This document shows positions 1 through 8,563 of a DNA stretch of 64,000 nucleotides, piece by piece. The translations under genes and the position numbers were made by a program. Every line of letters begins with the position of its first letter. Within the stretch, counting starts at the first letter, position 1. The DNA comes from R-RK-3 sp963834945 (lineage in GTDB: Bacteria; Pseudomonadota; Alphaproteobacteria; Rhizobiales; Rhodomicrobiaceae), in the NCBI GenBank assembly GCA_963834945.1, contig CAWIDT010000004.1, forward strand, positions 124,001 to 188,000, written 5' to 3'. The notes below the pieces were generated by a model. It saw nothing but the letters and a program-made list of their open reading frames with translations, was not told the origin of the DNA and searched no databases.

Positions 1-35
1 GCGCCGCGATCGGGAAAGCGGGCGACGGTTAGCGC

Positions 36-602
36 ATGGCCGTCTTCTTTACGTCCGATACGCATTTCGGCCATGCCGCGATGCTGAAGCTCAGCCAGCG
101 GCCTTTCGCGTCGGTGGATGAGATGGACGCAGCGCTCGTCGCCGCCTGGAACGCCATGGTCGCGCCCGGCGATACGGTCTACCACCTCGGCGACTTCTGC
201 TTCCGCAACCCCCGCTCCGCCGCCGATTATCTTGCGGAGCTGAACGGCGAGGTGCATCTGGTCTTCGGCAATCATGATGGCGCGACGCTGCAGCGCCACA
301 CCGGCAGCTTCGCCTCGATCCGCACCATCAGCGAAATCGTCATCGGCGGCAAAACCATTGTCCTGTGCCATTACCCGATGCGGGAATGGCATGGCTGCTG
401 GCGCGGCGCGTGGCATCTGTTCGGCCATGTGCATGGACGGCTCAACCACGAACCGCTCGGCTACAGCCTCGACGTCGGCGTCAACTCCAATAATTTCCGG
501 CCATGGCGGTTGGAGGAGATCGAGGCGCTGTTCGCGGAACGGGAAAACCCGTTCGCGGATAAGCGCCCGTTGCCCGTCAAAAGGACCATTCGCGCGCCTT
601 AG
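36..602 (+). CDS. metallophosphoesterase family protein
   Basis: A 188-residue calcineurin-type phosphoesterase. The metal-binding motifs appear in order: SDTHFGH near residue 7, GDFCFR near residue 52, GNHD near residue 78, CHYPM near residue 111 and GHVHGR near residue 129. These are the five blocks of the family, so a two-metal hydrolase is expected, acting in the cytoplasm (no signal peptide or membrane segment). The substrate cannot be told from sequence; stand-alone proteins of this size include nucleotide phosphodiesterases and uncharacterised phosphatases. Its 3' end overlaps the convergent LysR gene by 26 bp. The start is the first ATG. Confidence 0.85.
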   Translation: MAVFFTSDTHFGHAAMLKLSQRPFASVDEMDAALVAAWNAMVAPGDTVYHLGDFCFRNPRSAADYLAELNGEVHLVFGNHDGATLQRHTGSFASIRTISEIVIGGKTIVLCHYPMREWHGCWRGAWHLFGHVHGRLNHEPLGYSLDVGVNSNNFRPWRLEEIEALFAERENPFADKRPLPVKRTIRAP

Positions 603-1473
603 CCACCATGAAGTCCCTGAATACGTCGACGCGCTTGGAGGATTTCATCTCCTCCGGATAGACGAAATACGTCTCGAACGCGGGCACGCTTTCCTCATCG
701 TCCATCACCGCGACGATGCGGGGATCTTCCCTGGCGACGTAATCGGGCAGCACCGCAATGCCGAGGCCCCGGCGCACGCCTTCGATCAGGCCCAGCACAT
801 TATTGATCTGCAACGACGCGACACGCGGCGGCATGCCGTTTTCGCGGCCGGCCGTTTCCAGCCAGTTGAGCCGGCGCAAATGCGGCGGTGCGGTGCCGCC
901 ATAGGTGAGGAAGCGATGCCGGTCGAGATCGCCAAGGGTTCGCGGCGCGCCGTGTTTCTTGACATAATCCACCGACGCATAAACGTGATTATGCACAACG
1001 AACAGCTTGCGCCGGATCAGATCGTTCTGCGACGGCGGCTGGAAGCGGATCGCGATGTCGGCCTCGCGCATGCCCAAATCCAGCTCTTCATCCCTCAGGA
1101 TCAGCCGAACCCGGATATCGGGGTAAAGGCTCATGAATTCCCCGAGCCGGGGCGTCAGCCAGATCGTACCCAGCGCAACGGTGGTGGTGATGCGCAGATC
1201 GCCGCTCGGCTTGCCGCGCGAATCCGACAACAGGATTTCCGCCGAAGCGAGCCGCATGAACACGTCCTGTGCCGTGCGGTAGAGCAATTCGCCCTGCTCG
1301 GTCAGTACCAGACCGCGCGCATGGCGGTGAAACAGTGCCGCGTTCAGCTCACGCTCAAGCGCGCTCACCTGACGGCTCACGGCCGACTGGCTCATATTCA
1401 GCGATTCGCCTGCATGGGTGAAACTGCCGGCATCGGCCGCAGCGTGGAAGATTCGGAGCTTATCCCAATCCAT
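577..1473 (-). CDS. LysR family transcriptional regulator
   Basis: A 298-residue LysR-type regulator. The N-terminal winged helix-turn-helix (residues 1-60) carries the classic pattern of SFTHAGESLNMSQSAVSRQV and LERELNAALFHRH. Residues about 90-290 form the periplasmic-binding-protein-like effector domain. It lies 33 bp downstream of trxB on the same strand. The trxB-lysR pairing is common in Hyphomicrobiales, so it may be co-transcribed with the thioredoxin reductase gene. The effector and target genes are unknown. The 3' end overlaps the convergent phosphoesterase gene. Confidence 0.9.
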   Translation of the reverse strand: MDWDKLRIFHAAADAGSFTHAGESLNMSQSAVSRQVSALERELNAALFHRHARGLVLTEQGELLYRTAQDVFMRLASAEILLSDSRGKPSGDLRITTTVALGTIWLTPRLGEFMSLYPDIRVRLILRDEELDLGMREADIAIRFQPPSQNDLIRRKLFVVHNHVYASVDYVKKHGAPRTLGDLDRHRFLTYGGTAPPHLRRLNWLETAGRENGMPPRVASLQINNVLGLIEGVRRGLGIAVLPDYVAREDPRIVAVMDDEESVPAFETYFVYPEEMKSSKRVDVFRDFMVAKAREWSF

Positions 1474-1506
1474 GGAACAGCATCATGTGTATGGGCCCCC
1501 GGGGTG

Positions 1507-2469
1507 TCATTCGGCCGCCTGGCTGTGCATATCCAGGCCGGCAAGGAATTTTTCCGCTTCGAGCGCCGCCATGCAGCCCATTCCGGCGGCGGTGACGGCC
1601 TGGCGGTAGGTTTCGTCCGCGACGTCGCCGGCGGCGAAAACGCCGGGAACGTTCGTCGCGGTCGAGTGCGGGGCAACGACGATGTAGCCGTTCGGCTTCA
1701 TCGCGACCTGGCCCTTGAAGATGCCGGTCGCGGGCGAATGGCCGATGGCGATGAAGATGCCGTCCGCGGCGACCTCGGAGACCGCGCCGGTCTTCAGGTT
1801 CTTCAGCCGCGCGCCGGTGACGCCGAGCGGGCCTTCACGGCCGACCACCTCGTCGAGCGCGGAATCCCAGATGACGCTGATCTTGTCATGCTCGAATAGC
1901 CGCTTCTGCAAAATGCGTTCGGCGCGCAGCTCGCCCCGCCGGTGCACCAGCGTCACCTTGCGGGCGTGATTGGTGAGGAACAGCGCCTCCTCGACGGCGG
2001 TGTTCCCGCCGCCGATCACCAGCACGTCCTTGCCGCGATAGAAGAAGCCGTCGCATGTCGCGCACGCCGAAACGCCGAAGCCCTGGAATTTGGCCTCGCT
2101 CGGCAAGCCCAGCCAGCGCGCCTGCGCGCCCGTGGCGATGACGACCGTATCGGCGGTGAATTCCGCGCCGCTATCGGCTTTCAGGTGGAAGGGCCGTCGC
2201 GAAAAGATTACCTCGGAAATGTGCTCGGCGACGATCTGCGTACCGACATGCAGCGCCTGGGCGCGCATCTGGTCCATCAGCCATGGGCCTTGGATGACAT
2301 CGGCGAAGCCGGGATAGTTTTCCACGTCGGTGGTGATGGTGAGCTGGCCGCCCGGCTGGATGCCCTCGACCAGCAGCGGTTGCAGCATCGCACGCGCGGC
2401 ATAGACCGCCGCCGTATAACCGGCCGGTCCGGACCCGATGATCACAAGCCTTTCGTGGCGCGCAGACAT
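1507..2469 (-). CDS. trxB: thioredoxin-disulfide reductase
   Basis: NADPH:thioredoxin reductase, a cytoplasmic FAD enzyme that keeps thioredoxin reduced. Three diagnostic elements are visible: the FAD dinucleotide fold GSGPAGYTAAVYAARA near the N-terminus, the redox-active CATCDGFF, and the NADPH fold GGGNTAVEEALFL. The chosen start gives 320 residues (MSARHERLVIIGSG), the normal family length. An upstream in-frame extension of 22 residues exists but has no family counterpart. It sits between an ELM1-type gene (77 bp upstream) and a LysR gene (33 bp downstream), all on the minus strand. Confidence 0.96.
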   Translation of the reverse strand: MSARHERLVIIGSGPAGYTAAVYAARAMLQPLLVEGIQPGGQLTITTDVENYPGFADVIQGPWLMDQMRAQALHVGTQIVAEHISEVIFSRRPFHLKADSGAEFTADTVVIATGAQARWLGLPSEAKFQGFGVSACATCDGFFYRGKDVLVIGGGNTAVEEALFLTNHARKVTLVHRRGELRAERILQKRLFEHDKISVIWDSALDEVVGREGPLGVTGARLKNLKTGAVSEVAADGIFIAIGHSPATGIFKGQVAMKPNGYIVVAPHSTATNVPGVFAAGDVADETYRQAVTAAGMGCMAALEAEKFLAGLDMHSQAAE

Positions 2470-2546
2470 GCTGCCTCCCGCTTCCCAATTATGATGCCCG
2501 ACCGCAGAGGTAAGAAATGTTGACCATGCTGACAAGTCTTTGCTGG

Positions 2547-3560
2547 TCAGGCCCTTGAGGTTGTCGACCGGAAAATGCGCCAGCGCGCCTCGATTTCGGC
2601 CGCAACGCCTTCGGCGGCGTGCAGCGGTTCGTAGGTCCAGACCTCCAGCGCGGCAGGCGGGGCGGCGAGCGCCCGCGTCGCGCCATGATTGCGAAGGCCT
2701 TCGTGAAAACGATGGAACTTCTCCCGCCCGCCCGATGGCTGGAACACATAGACCGGCCTACCCGTGGCGCAGGTCTCGCCCGTCATATTCACCGAATCTG
2801 CGGTGACGACGAACGCGTCGGCATTGGCAAGGAAATCCGGATAGGGGTTGTCGCCTTCGCCGGACCAGAGGATGCGCGGTTTGGCGCGGGTCGCGGCCTC
2901 GACAGCAGCCAGCAGCACGGGCGGCGTTCGCCGTGACGGGGTGATGAGCAGGCTTCCCGCCAGGGCGGCGACGCGCTCGCAGATCGCCGCGAATTGCCTG
3001 ATGGTGGCGTCATCATAGAGATAGCCCGCGCCCGGCCCGCCCAGCAGCAGCGCCACGCGCGGGGAGGCAAGCGCGGCGATTTGCACCGGGACGCGCGCCC
3101 GCAGCTCTGCCAGCGCCTTGGCGGTGAACCGATGCGGCGGCGTCAGGGTGGTGATGACGTTCGCCCCGCGCAGCCGGTCGTGCGACGGCACCCAGATGAG
3201 GTGGGCGCTGTTCGCGCCGGCGCGCGGCGACTGGAAGATCATGGTGAACATGCGGTCCTTGCCGGCCCGCTTGAGCGCCCGGATGAAGGGCACCGTCTGC
3301 CGTCCGGCTCCCAGAATCAGCTCCGGCAATGCCCCGGCAGCCAACGTCTTCAGCTGCGACGGATCGGCGGGGCCGTTCGGCGCGAGTTGCCGCCACGGAA
3401 AACGGGGCTGGACGGTCTTGACCTCCGCCGCCAGTCCCAGCACCTCCGCAACCCCCCGCGTAATCGCCAGATGCCCGGCGACGCCATCCGAGATGATCCA
3501 GGCACGACGGCCCGCGAGCCTCTCTGATGCTGGCGGCGTCTGCGCAAGAATGTCCCTCAT
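2547..3560 (-). CDS. ELM1/GtrOC1-type family protein
   Basis: About 337 residues from the ATG at 3560; an upstream start would add 31 residues and would abut the divergent Lrp gene. The sequence RRAWIISDGVAGHLAITRGVAEVLG followed by a Pro-Arg-Phe-Pro-Trp motif matches the mitochondrial-fission ELM1 family of alphaproteobacteria. The C-terminal half has a glycosyltransferase-B-like look (LLGGPGAGYLYDD, then ILWSGEGDNPYPDFLANADAFVVTADSVNM). In bacteria the family is usually described as a putative nucleoside-diphosphate-sugar epimerase or glycosyltransferase-like protein. The role is unproven. It lies upstream of trxB on the same strand. Confidence 0.8.
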   Translation of the reverse strand: MRDILAQTPPASERLAGRRAWIISDGVAGHLAITRGVAEVLGLAAEVKTVQPRFPWRQLAPNGPADPSQLKTLAAGALPELILGAGRQTVPFIRALKRAGKDRMFTMIFQSPRAGANSAHLIWVPSHDRLRGANVITTLTPPHRFTAKALAELRARVPVQIAALASPRVALLLGGPGAGYLYDDATIRQFAAICERVAALAGSLLITPSRRTPPVLLAAVEAATRAKPRILWSGEGDNPYPDFLANADAFVVTADSVNMTGETCATGRPVYVFQPSGGREKFHRFHEGLRNHGATRALAAPPAALEVWTYEPLHAAEGVAAEIEARWRIFRSTTSRA

Positions 3561-3655
3561 GGAAGCTCTGAAACGTTCATTTGTTGCGCGCAGCCCCGGA
3601 TTGCCCCAGAAAGCAGGTTGCCCTGTCGTAACCCCGTCCCGCGAGGAGGCCAAGC

Positions 3656-4147
3656 ATGAAGATGAGGCGCGAAGCCCCGAGCTGGATCAAGCTCGACAGC
3701 ATCGACTGGCAGATCCTCCGAGAATTACAGGCCGACGGCCGCATGACCAATGTCGAATTGGCGAACCGGGTGGGAATTTCGGCGCCGCCCTGCCTGCGGC
3801 GCGTTCGCGCGCTGGAGAAGGCCGGCTTCATCCTCGGTTATCATGCAATGCTCAATCCCAAGCTGCTGGGCTTCGATGTCGAGGCCTATGCGATGGTGCG
3901 CCTCATCAGCCAGGCCGAGGCCGATCTCGCCGCCTTCGAGGCGCAGGCCCGATTATGGGAATTCGTCCGGGACTGCGCGATGCTGTCCGGCGACATCGAT
4001 TTCATGCTGAAATGCGTCGCGCCGGACCTGACCTCGTTTCAGAATTTCATCATCCGGGATCTGACGGCGGCGCCCAATGTCGATCATGTCCGCACGGCGC
4101 TGACCATCCGCACGTCCAAATACGATCCCGGATTACCGCTGGAATGA
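3656..4147 (+). CDS. Lrp/AsnC family transcriptional regulator
   Basis: A 163-residue Lrp/AsnC regulator. It has an N-terminal helix-turn-helix (LDSIDWQILRELQADGRMTN, then LANRVGISAPPCLRRVRALEKAGFI) and a C-terminal RAM/ligand-binding domain (AYAMVRLISQAEADLAAFE; FMLKCVAPDLTSFQNFIIRDL). It is divergent from the ELM1-type gene with about 95 bp between start codons, so the two may share a control region. Amino-acid-responsive control is usual for the family; the ligand is unknown. Confidence 0.92.
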   Translation: MKMRREAPSWIKLDSIDWQILRELQADGRMTNVELANRVGISAPPCLRRVRALEKAGFILGYHAMLNPKLLGFDVEAYAMVRLISQAEADLAAFEAQARLWEFVRDCAMLSGDIDFMLKCVAPDLTSFQNFIIRDLTAAPNVDHVRTALTIRTSKYDPGLPLE

Positions 4148-4222
4148 GCCGCCGCGCGTCCATATGGCGGATTTCGCGGCGGCGGCGTATGATCCGCGCC
4201 TCGATTGAGTGGAGCGCACGCC

Positions 4223-4732
4223 ATGATACTAGGATTGTCGTTTGAAGCCTTTAGCCGCCTCCACACCATCATCAGCCTGATCGGCATTCTGTCGGGGATC
4301 ATCGTCCTGTTCGGCATGGTTGCAGGGCGTTATTTTCCGATCCTGACCGCCCTTTTCCTGTCGGCAACGGTACTGACCAGCGTCACCGGCTTCTTCTTTC
4401 CCATATCGGGCATCAAACCCTCGCATGTGGTCGGGGCCATATCGCTTGTGGTGCTCGCGGTCACGCTTCTCGCCCTTGTGGTATTTCAGCTGCGTGGCGC
4501 CTGGCGCTGGATCTATGTGGTCGGCGCGGTTTTCTCCCTATATCTGAATTGCTTCGTCGGAGTCGTGCAGGCCTTCCAGAAGCTTTCGTTTCTCCAGCCC
4601 CTGGCCCCGACGCAATCGGAGCCGCCCTTCATCATCGCCCAGGCCGCAGTGCTGCTGATCTTCGTCATCTTAGGGTTCGTGGCGGTGAGGCGGTTCCATC
4701 CATACCGCTTCGAACGCGCTTATGGGGCATAG
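4223..4732 (+). CDS. four-helix membrane protein, function unknown
   Basis: 169 residues with four hydrophobic helices: LHTIISLIGILSGIIVLFG, FPILTALFLSATVLTSVTG, HVVGAISLVVLAVTLLALVV plus WRWIYVVGAVFSLYLNCFV, and FIIAQAAVLLIFVILGFVAV. It ends with a short basic tail. The ATG at 4223 is preferred because GGAG lies 8 bases upstream; a TTG at 4205 would add six residues. I do not recognise a named family with confidence; small DUF-type inner membrane proteins of this layout are common in Hyphomicrobiales. Confidence 0.75.
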   Translation: MILGLSFEAFSRLHTIISLIGILSGIIVLFGMVAGRYFPILTALFLSATVLTSVTGFFFPISGIKPSHVVGAISLVVLAVTLLALVVFQLRGAWRWIYVVGAVFSLYLNCFVGVVQAFQKLSFLQPLAPTQSEPPFIIAQAAVLLIFVILGFVAVRRFHPYRFERAYGA

Positions 4733-4803
4733 GCGAGGGCGCGCGGGTCCAGAGCGTTCACCCGCTCCGCAGCCGATAAGTTTCGCCAAGGAGAGGCCTC
4801 ACA

Positions 4804-5457
4804 ATGACCATCACCATTACCGCCTTTGAACGGTCACCCGACGGCGGCAAGGGACTGGCGCGCGATACGCGCGTTCGCTGGGCGCTTGAGGAAGTGGGCC
4901 AACCCTATCAGGTTCGCCTCGTTTCATTTCGCGCGATGAAGGAGCCCGCGCATCTGGCGCTTCATCCTTTCGGTCAGATTCCGACCTATGAGGAAGGCGA
5001 TCTCGCCCTGTTCGAGACAGGCGCGATCGTCTTCCATATCGCCCAGCGTCACGCAGGCTTGCTGCCGGACGATGCCAATGCCCGGGCGCGCGCGATCACA
5101 TGGATGTTTGCCGCGCTCAACACCGTGGAGCCGCCGATCCTCGAAATCGTAATTGCCAAGCTGCTGGAGGGCGACAAGCCCTGGAGTAAGGAGCGCCTAC
5201 CGCTGGTCGAGGGCCGCGTCCGCGACCGGCTGGACCAACTTTCCGCTCGCCTGGGAGATGCGGATTGGCTCGATGGTGCGTTCAGCGCGGGCGACCTGAT
5301 GATGGTGTCGGTGCTGCTCAGGCTGAAATCGTCGGACATTCTGGACGAATATCCGAACCTGGCCGCCTATGTCGCCCGCGGCGAAGCGCGGCCCGCCTAC
5401 AGCCGAGCTTTCGACGCTCAATTGGCTGTTAACACCGCCAAGCGACCGACCGGCTGA
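4804..5457 (+). CDS. glutathione S-transferase family protein
   Basis: A 217-residue cytosolic GST. The N-terminal thioredoxin-like domain reads KGLARDTRVRWALEEVGQPY, then HPFGQIPTYEEGDLALFETGAI, which is the glutathione-binding Pro and Glu-Thr signature. Residues about 90-210 form the all-helical C-terminal domain. A good ribosome site (AAGGAGAG) precedes the ATG. Substrate is unknown; likely roles are detoxification or thiol repair. It is followed by a repeat-rich gap. Confidence 0.88.
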   Translation: MTITITAFERSPDGGKGLARDTRVRWALEEVGQPYQVRLVSFRAMKEPAHLALHPFGQIPTYEEGDLALFETGAIVFHIAQRHAGLLPDDANARARAITWMFAALNTVEPPILEIVIAKLLEGDKPWSKERLPLVEGRVRDRLDQLSARLGDADWLDGAFSAGDLMMVSVLLRLKSSDILDEYPNLAAYVARGEARPAYSRAFDAQLAVNTAKRPTG

Positions 5458-5504
5458 TCGACGGGGTTCGTCCTGGGCTCGAAGCGGGCATCCGAGTTTT
5501 CCGC

Positions 5505-5606
5505 TAGAGCATGATCGTTTCAAACGGAACCGAGCCTGCTCTAGATTTCTTTGCTTTCGCACGATTTTTCGGGAACACCGGTGTCCACTTTTCCCGATCG
5601 TGCGCT
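5505..5606 (+). repeat. RIME-like palindromic repeat, copy A
   Basis: About 100 bp starting TAGAGCATGATCG and ending CGATCGTGCGCT, so its ends are imperfect inverted repeats. The middle reads TCTTTGCTTTCGCACG, then ACACCGGTGTCCACTTTTCCC. The same layout recurs near 19926, 32132, 33590/34690 and 45057, with a partial copy near 36584. Elements with the ACCGG..TCCAC..TTTTCC core and GAGCATGATC ends are familiar intergenic repeats of Hyphomicrobiales. Confidence 0.75.
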
Positions 5607-5660
5607 AAGCCTATGGATCCTGCCCCTAGATCGAAATCACCTTTGATGGAGACCCCTTTT

Positions 5661-5741
5661 CGAAATTCCCGCGCAGGCGGGGATCCAGTATTACTCGATG
5701 GTTCAATAGCTTATTGGATCCCCGTTTTCACGGGGATTTCG
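5661..5741 (+). repeat. 81-bp twin-hairpin repeat, copy 1
   Basis: Two hairpins, an imperfect one (CCCGC..GGCGGGG) and CCCCGT/ACGGGG, are separated by a spacer containing GATGGTTCAATAGCTTA. The reverse complement of 32026-32106 aligns over all 81 bases with about 73 identities by eye. Similarity continues about 20 bp upstream (TTTGATGGAGACCCCTTTT). It lies just beyond the RIME-like copy A. There is no coding potential. Confidence 0.8.
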
Positions 5742-5783
5742 GGAGAGATGGGCCGGGATGCCTCCATCTGATCCGATCTTGCT

Positions 5784-6551
5784 CTAGATCGAACTCACCC
5801 GGTGGCCGCCATCGACCGAAAAGGTGCTCCCGGTGATGTAGGAGCCGGCGCCCGATAGGAGCAGCAGCATCGCACCGGTGAGTTCGTGGTGCTCGCCGAC
5901 CCTGCCCATCGGGATGCGCCGCGTGATCCGTTGTCCGGCCTCGCTGGCCAGAAAAGTGCGGTTGATGTCGGTCTCGAAATAGCCCGGCGCCAGCGCGTTG
6001 ACGCGGATGCCGTGCTCGGCCAGTTCCAGCCCCATCTGTTGGGTGAGCTGGACAACGGCCGCCTTGGAGACGGCGTAGGCCGTGTTGCCGGTGCTCTGCC
6101 GGAACGAGAGCAGCGAGGCGATGTTGACGATGCTGCCGCCCTTGCCGCGCGCCACCATGGCGGCGGCGACTTCGGTGCCGACGCTCCACACGCCTTTCAG
6201 ATTGGTGGCGATCGTCGCGTCCCAGCCCGCCTCGTCGCGGTCCAGCAGCGGCGCCCGCCGCGCGATCCCCGAATTGTTGATCAGCCCGTCGAGACCGCCC
6301 GTGAGCCGCACCGCCTCGGCGACGCCCGCCCGCACCGAGCCTGTGTCCGTGACATCCATGGTGACGGCATGCGCGGTGCCGCCCTTCGCCTTGATCTCCG
6401 CCGCCATCTCGTCCAGCGCGTCGGCGCGGCGGGCCGCCCCGACGATGGTCGCGCCCGCCTCGGCCATCGCCGTTGCAAAATGACGCCCAAGCCCGCTGGA
6501 GGCGCCGGTCACGAGAATAGCTTTGCCGGAAAGATCGAAGATATTGTCCAA
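5784..6551 (-). CDS. SDR family oxidoreductase
   Basis: A 255-residue classical short-chain dehydrogenase/reductase. It has the nucleotide-binding TGASSGLG at residue 15, the NNSG variant of NNAG, an active-site Ser (IASLLSF) and the catalytic YAVSK motif. It ends with the SITG-type DGGHRVSS tail common to FabG-like enzymes. It lies 81 bp downstream of an acyl-CoA synthetase gene on the same strand, so a 3-hydroxyacyl-CoA or alcohol substrate is plausible. The exact substrate is unknown. Confidence 0.9.
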   Translation of the reverse strand: MDNIFDLSGKAILVTGASSGLGRHFATAMAEAGATIVGAARRADALDEMAAEIKAKGGTAHAVTMDVTDTGSVRAGVAEAVRLTGGLDGLINNSGIARRAPLLDRDEAGWDATIATNLKGVWSVGTEVAAAMVARGKGGSIVNIASLLSFRQSTGNTAYAVSKAAVVQLTQQMGLELAEHGIRVNALAPGYFETDINRTFLASEAGQRITRRIPMGRVGEHHELTGAMLLLLSGAGSYITGSTFSVDGGHRVSSI

Positions 6552-6632
6552 GGTTTCCTCCTGATGATCTCACAGGTCGCGAGACCCTTCCCATTTGTCG
6601 CCGCCGCCCGGCCGGGAGTCCAGCCCCATGCT

Positions 6633-8261
6633 TTAAAGTGCCCGCGCTTGATCGCGCAGCACGAATTTCTGGATTTTCCCCGTCGCGGTCTTCGGCAGCG
6701 GGCCGAAGATGATGGTTTTCGGAATTTTGAAGGCCGCCATGTTCTGGCGGCAGTAGGCCATGATTTCCTCGGCGCTGACCTCGCCCGCCTCCGGCTTCAA
6801 GGTGACGAAGGCGCAAGGGCTTTCTCCCCATTTGTCGTCGGGCCGGGCAACGACGGCGGCTTCCATGATCTGCGGGTGGCTATAAAGCACCTCCTCGATT
6901 TCCAGCGACGCGATGTTCTCGCCGCCGGAGATGATGATGTCCTTGGCGCGGTCCTTCATCTCGATATAGCCGTCCGGATGTTTGACGCCGAGATCGCCGC
7001 TGTGCAGCCAGCCGTTGCGCAGCGTGTGGTCGCTGGCCGCTTCGTCCTTGAGATAGCCGCGCATGATCGTGTTGGAGCGCATCACCAGTTCGCCGATGCT
7101 GGTTCCGTCGGCCGGCAGGATTTCATCCGTCTCGCGATCGACGATATCGGCGTCGGAAAACGTCACGATCGGCACACCCTGCCGCGCCATCTTGGCGGCG
7201 CGTTCCGGCAAGGGCAGGTCTCTCCATTCCTCCTGGAAGGCGCAGACGGTGGAAGGGCCGTAGCTTTCGGTCATGCCATAGAGATGGGTGACGTTGAAGC
7301 CCATGGCCTCCATCCCGGCGATGACCGCGCTGGGAGGCGCGGCGCCGCCCGTCGCAACCTGCACGAGGCCGTGGGCGAAGCGGCGCTTGACCGCCTCCGG
7401 CGCATGGATGAGGCCGGACAGGATCACCGGCGCGCCGCACAGATGGGTGACGTGTTCCTCCTCGATGAGCTTGAACACCAGCGCCGGGTCGAACTGGCGC
7501 AGGCAGACATGGCGCGCGCCCAATGCCGTCACCGCCCAGCCATAGGTCCAGCCGTTGCAGTGGAACAGCGGCAGCGTCCAAAGATAGACGCTCTCCGGCG
7601 TCAGCGCGAAGGTGAGCGCCGAGCCGAGCGCGTTCAGATAGGCGCCGCGATGATGGTACACGACGCCCTTGGGGTGGCCGGTGGTGCCGCTGGTATAGTT
7701 GACCGAGATCGCGTCCCATTCGTCGCGCGGCAGGGTGAAGGGCCGGGTCGCGTCGCTTTGGGCGAGCAGCGCTTCATAGTCGATCTCGCCAAGACCGGCC
7801 GGGCGGGTGCCCAGATCGTCGATCTCCACGATGCGCGGCTTCTCGCGGACGCGGCTCACGGCGGCGCGCGCCACCTCGGCGAAGGCGGTATCGACGAGCA
7901 GGACCTTACTCTCCGCGTGGTCGAGCGTGTAGGCGATGGCCGCCGCGTCCAGGCGGATGTTGATGGCGTTCAGCACCGCACCCGATCCGGGCACGCCGAA
8001 ATGCGCCTCGATCATCGCCGGCGTATTCGGCGACAGGATCGAAACCACCTCGCCATAGCCGACACCCATGCGCTCCAGCCCGGAGGCGAGCGCGCGGGCT
8101 CTGCCATAGACTTCGCCCCAGCTGACCCGGCGCTCCCCGTGCAGAATACCCAGCTTTTGCGGATAGACGGTCCCGCTGCGCCTCAGGAACTCGAGGGGCG
8201 TGAGCGGGACCGAGTTGGCCGCGCGTTTCTGCAGCCCCGCCGACAGGTTTATGTCACCCAT
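6633..8261 (-). CDS. AMP-forming acyl-CoA synthetase
   Basis: A 542-residue ANL-superfamily ligase that activates a carboxylic acid to its CoA thioester through an acyl-adenylate. The AMP-binding P-loop YTSGTTGHPKGVVYHH, the YGMTESYG motif, the hinge segment LHSGDLGVKHPDGYIEMKDRAKD and the C-terminal PKTATGKIQKFVLR lysine are all present, so it should be active. The sequence resembles medium/long-chain and 3-methylmercaptopropionate-type ligases. It is the first gene of a two-gene minus-strand unit with the SDR, preceded by a strong GAGGAG ribosome site. Confidence 0.92.
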   Translation of the reverse strand: MGDINLSAGLQKRAANSVPLTPLEFLRRSGTVYPQKLGILHGERRVSWGEVYGRARALASGLERMGVGYGEVVSILSPNTPAMIEAHFGVPGSGAVLNAINIRLDAAAIAYTLDHAESKVLLVDTAFAEVARAAVSRVREKPRIVEIDDLGTRPAGLGEIDYEALLAQSDATRPFTLPRDEWDAISVNYTSGTTGHPKGVVYHHRGAYLNALGSALTFALTPESVYLWTLPLFHCNGWTYGWAVTALGARHVCLRQFDPALVFKLIEEEHVTHLCGAPVILSGLIHAPEAVKRRFAHGLVQVATGGAAPPSAVIAGMEAMGFNVTHLYGMTESYGPSTVCAFQEEWRDLPLPERAAKMARQGVPIVTFSDADIVDRETDEILPADGTSIGELVMRSNTIMRGYLKDEAASDHTLRNGWLHSGDLGVKHPDGYIEMKDRAKDIIISGGENIASLEIEEVLYSHPQIMEAAVVARPDDKWGESPCAFVTLKPEAGEVSAEEIMAYCRQNMAAFKIPKTIIFGPLPKTATGKIQKFVLRDQARAL

Positions 8262-8505
8262 TCGCGCTCCTCCTCACCAGGCGTCGCGGATCGTCAGGCA
8301 CTGCCGCCCTCAGCCATATTTTACGCAATCGCCGGCCTTCACAAGCAGAAGCCGCCGATCTGCCCGATATCGGCTCAAACGCCCCCTTCTCCGGCATGAG
8401 CGCGCCTAAAAAACGAGCATATGACAAATTGATAACCCCGTGAGCGGCAGCCCGCCCTCCGCAAATCGCGCCCTCATTTTCCCGAAAAGCCGCCATTTGA
8501 GTGCA
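8262..8505. other. gene-free divergent control region upstream of urtA
   Basis: The interval between the acyl-CoA synthetase start and the urtA promoter. It should hold the activator sites for the sigma-54 promoter at 8506. I could not pick out a convincing NtrC dyad by eye, and no other feature is evident. Confidence 0.4.
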
Positions 8506-8521
8506 TGGCACGCGCTTTGCA
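8506..8521 (+). promoter_or_regulatory. sigma-54 (RpoN) promoter of urtA
   Basis: TGGCAC at 8506, five bases, then TTGCA at 8517. This is a perfect match to the RpoN consensus TGGCAC-N5-TTGCA, with the -24 GG and -12 GC spaced exactly. Transcription should start near 8532, giving a leader of about 30 nt before the urtA ATG. It places urea uptake, and possibly the downstream urease genes, under nitrogen control by an enhancer-binding protein such as NtrC (inference). Confidence 0.85.
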
Positions 8522-8563
8522 TCGTTGGCGCTGTGCATCCAACAAGGAAGGGGAGCATCGTAT

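Noticed and set aside
5886..8399. An 837-codon plus-strand open frame
   Set aside because: It runs antisense to the SDR and acyl-CoA synthetase genes, has His/Arg/Gly-rich composition without domains, and is a shadow of GC-rich coding DNA.
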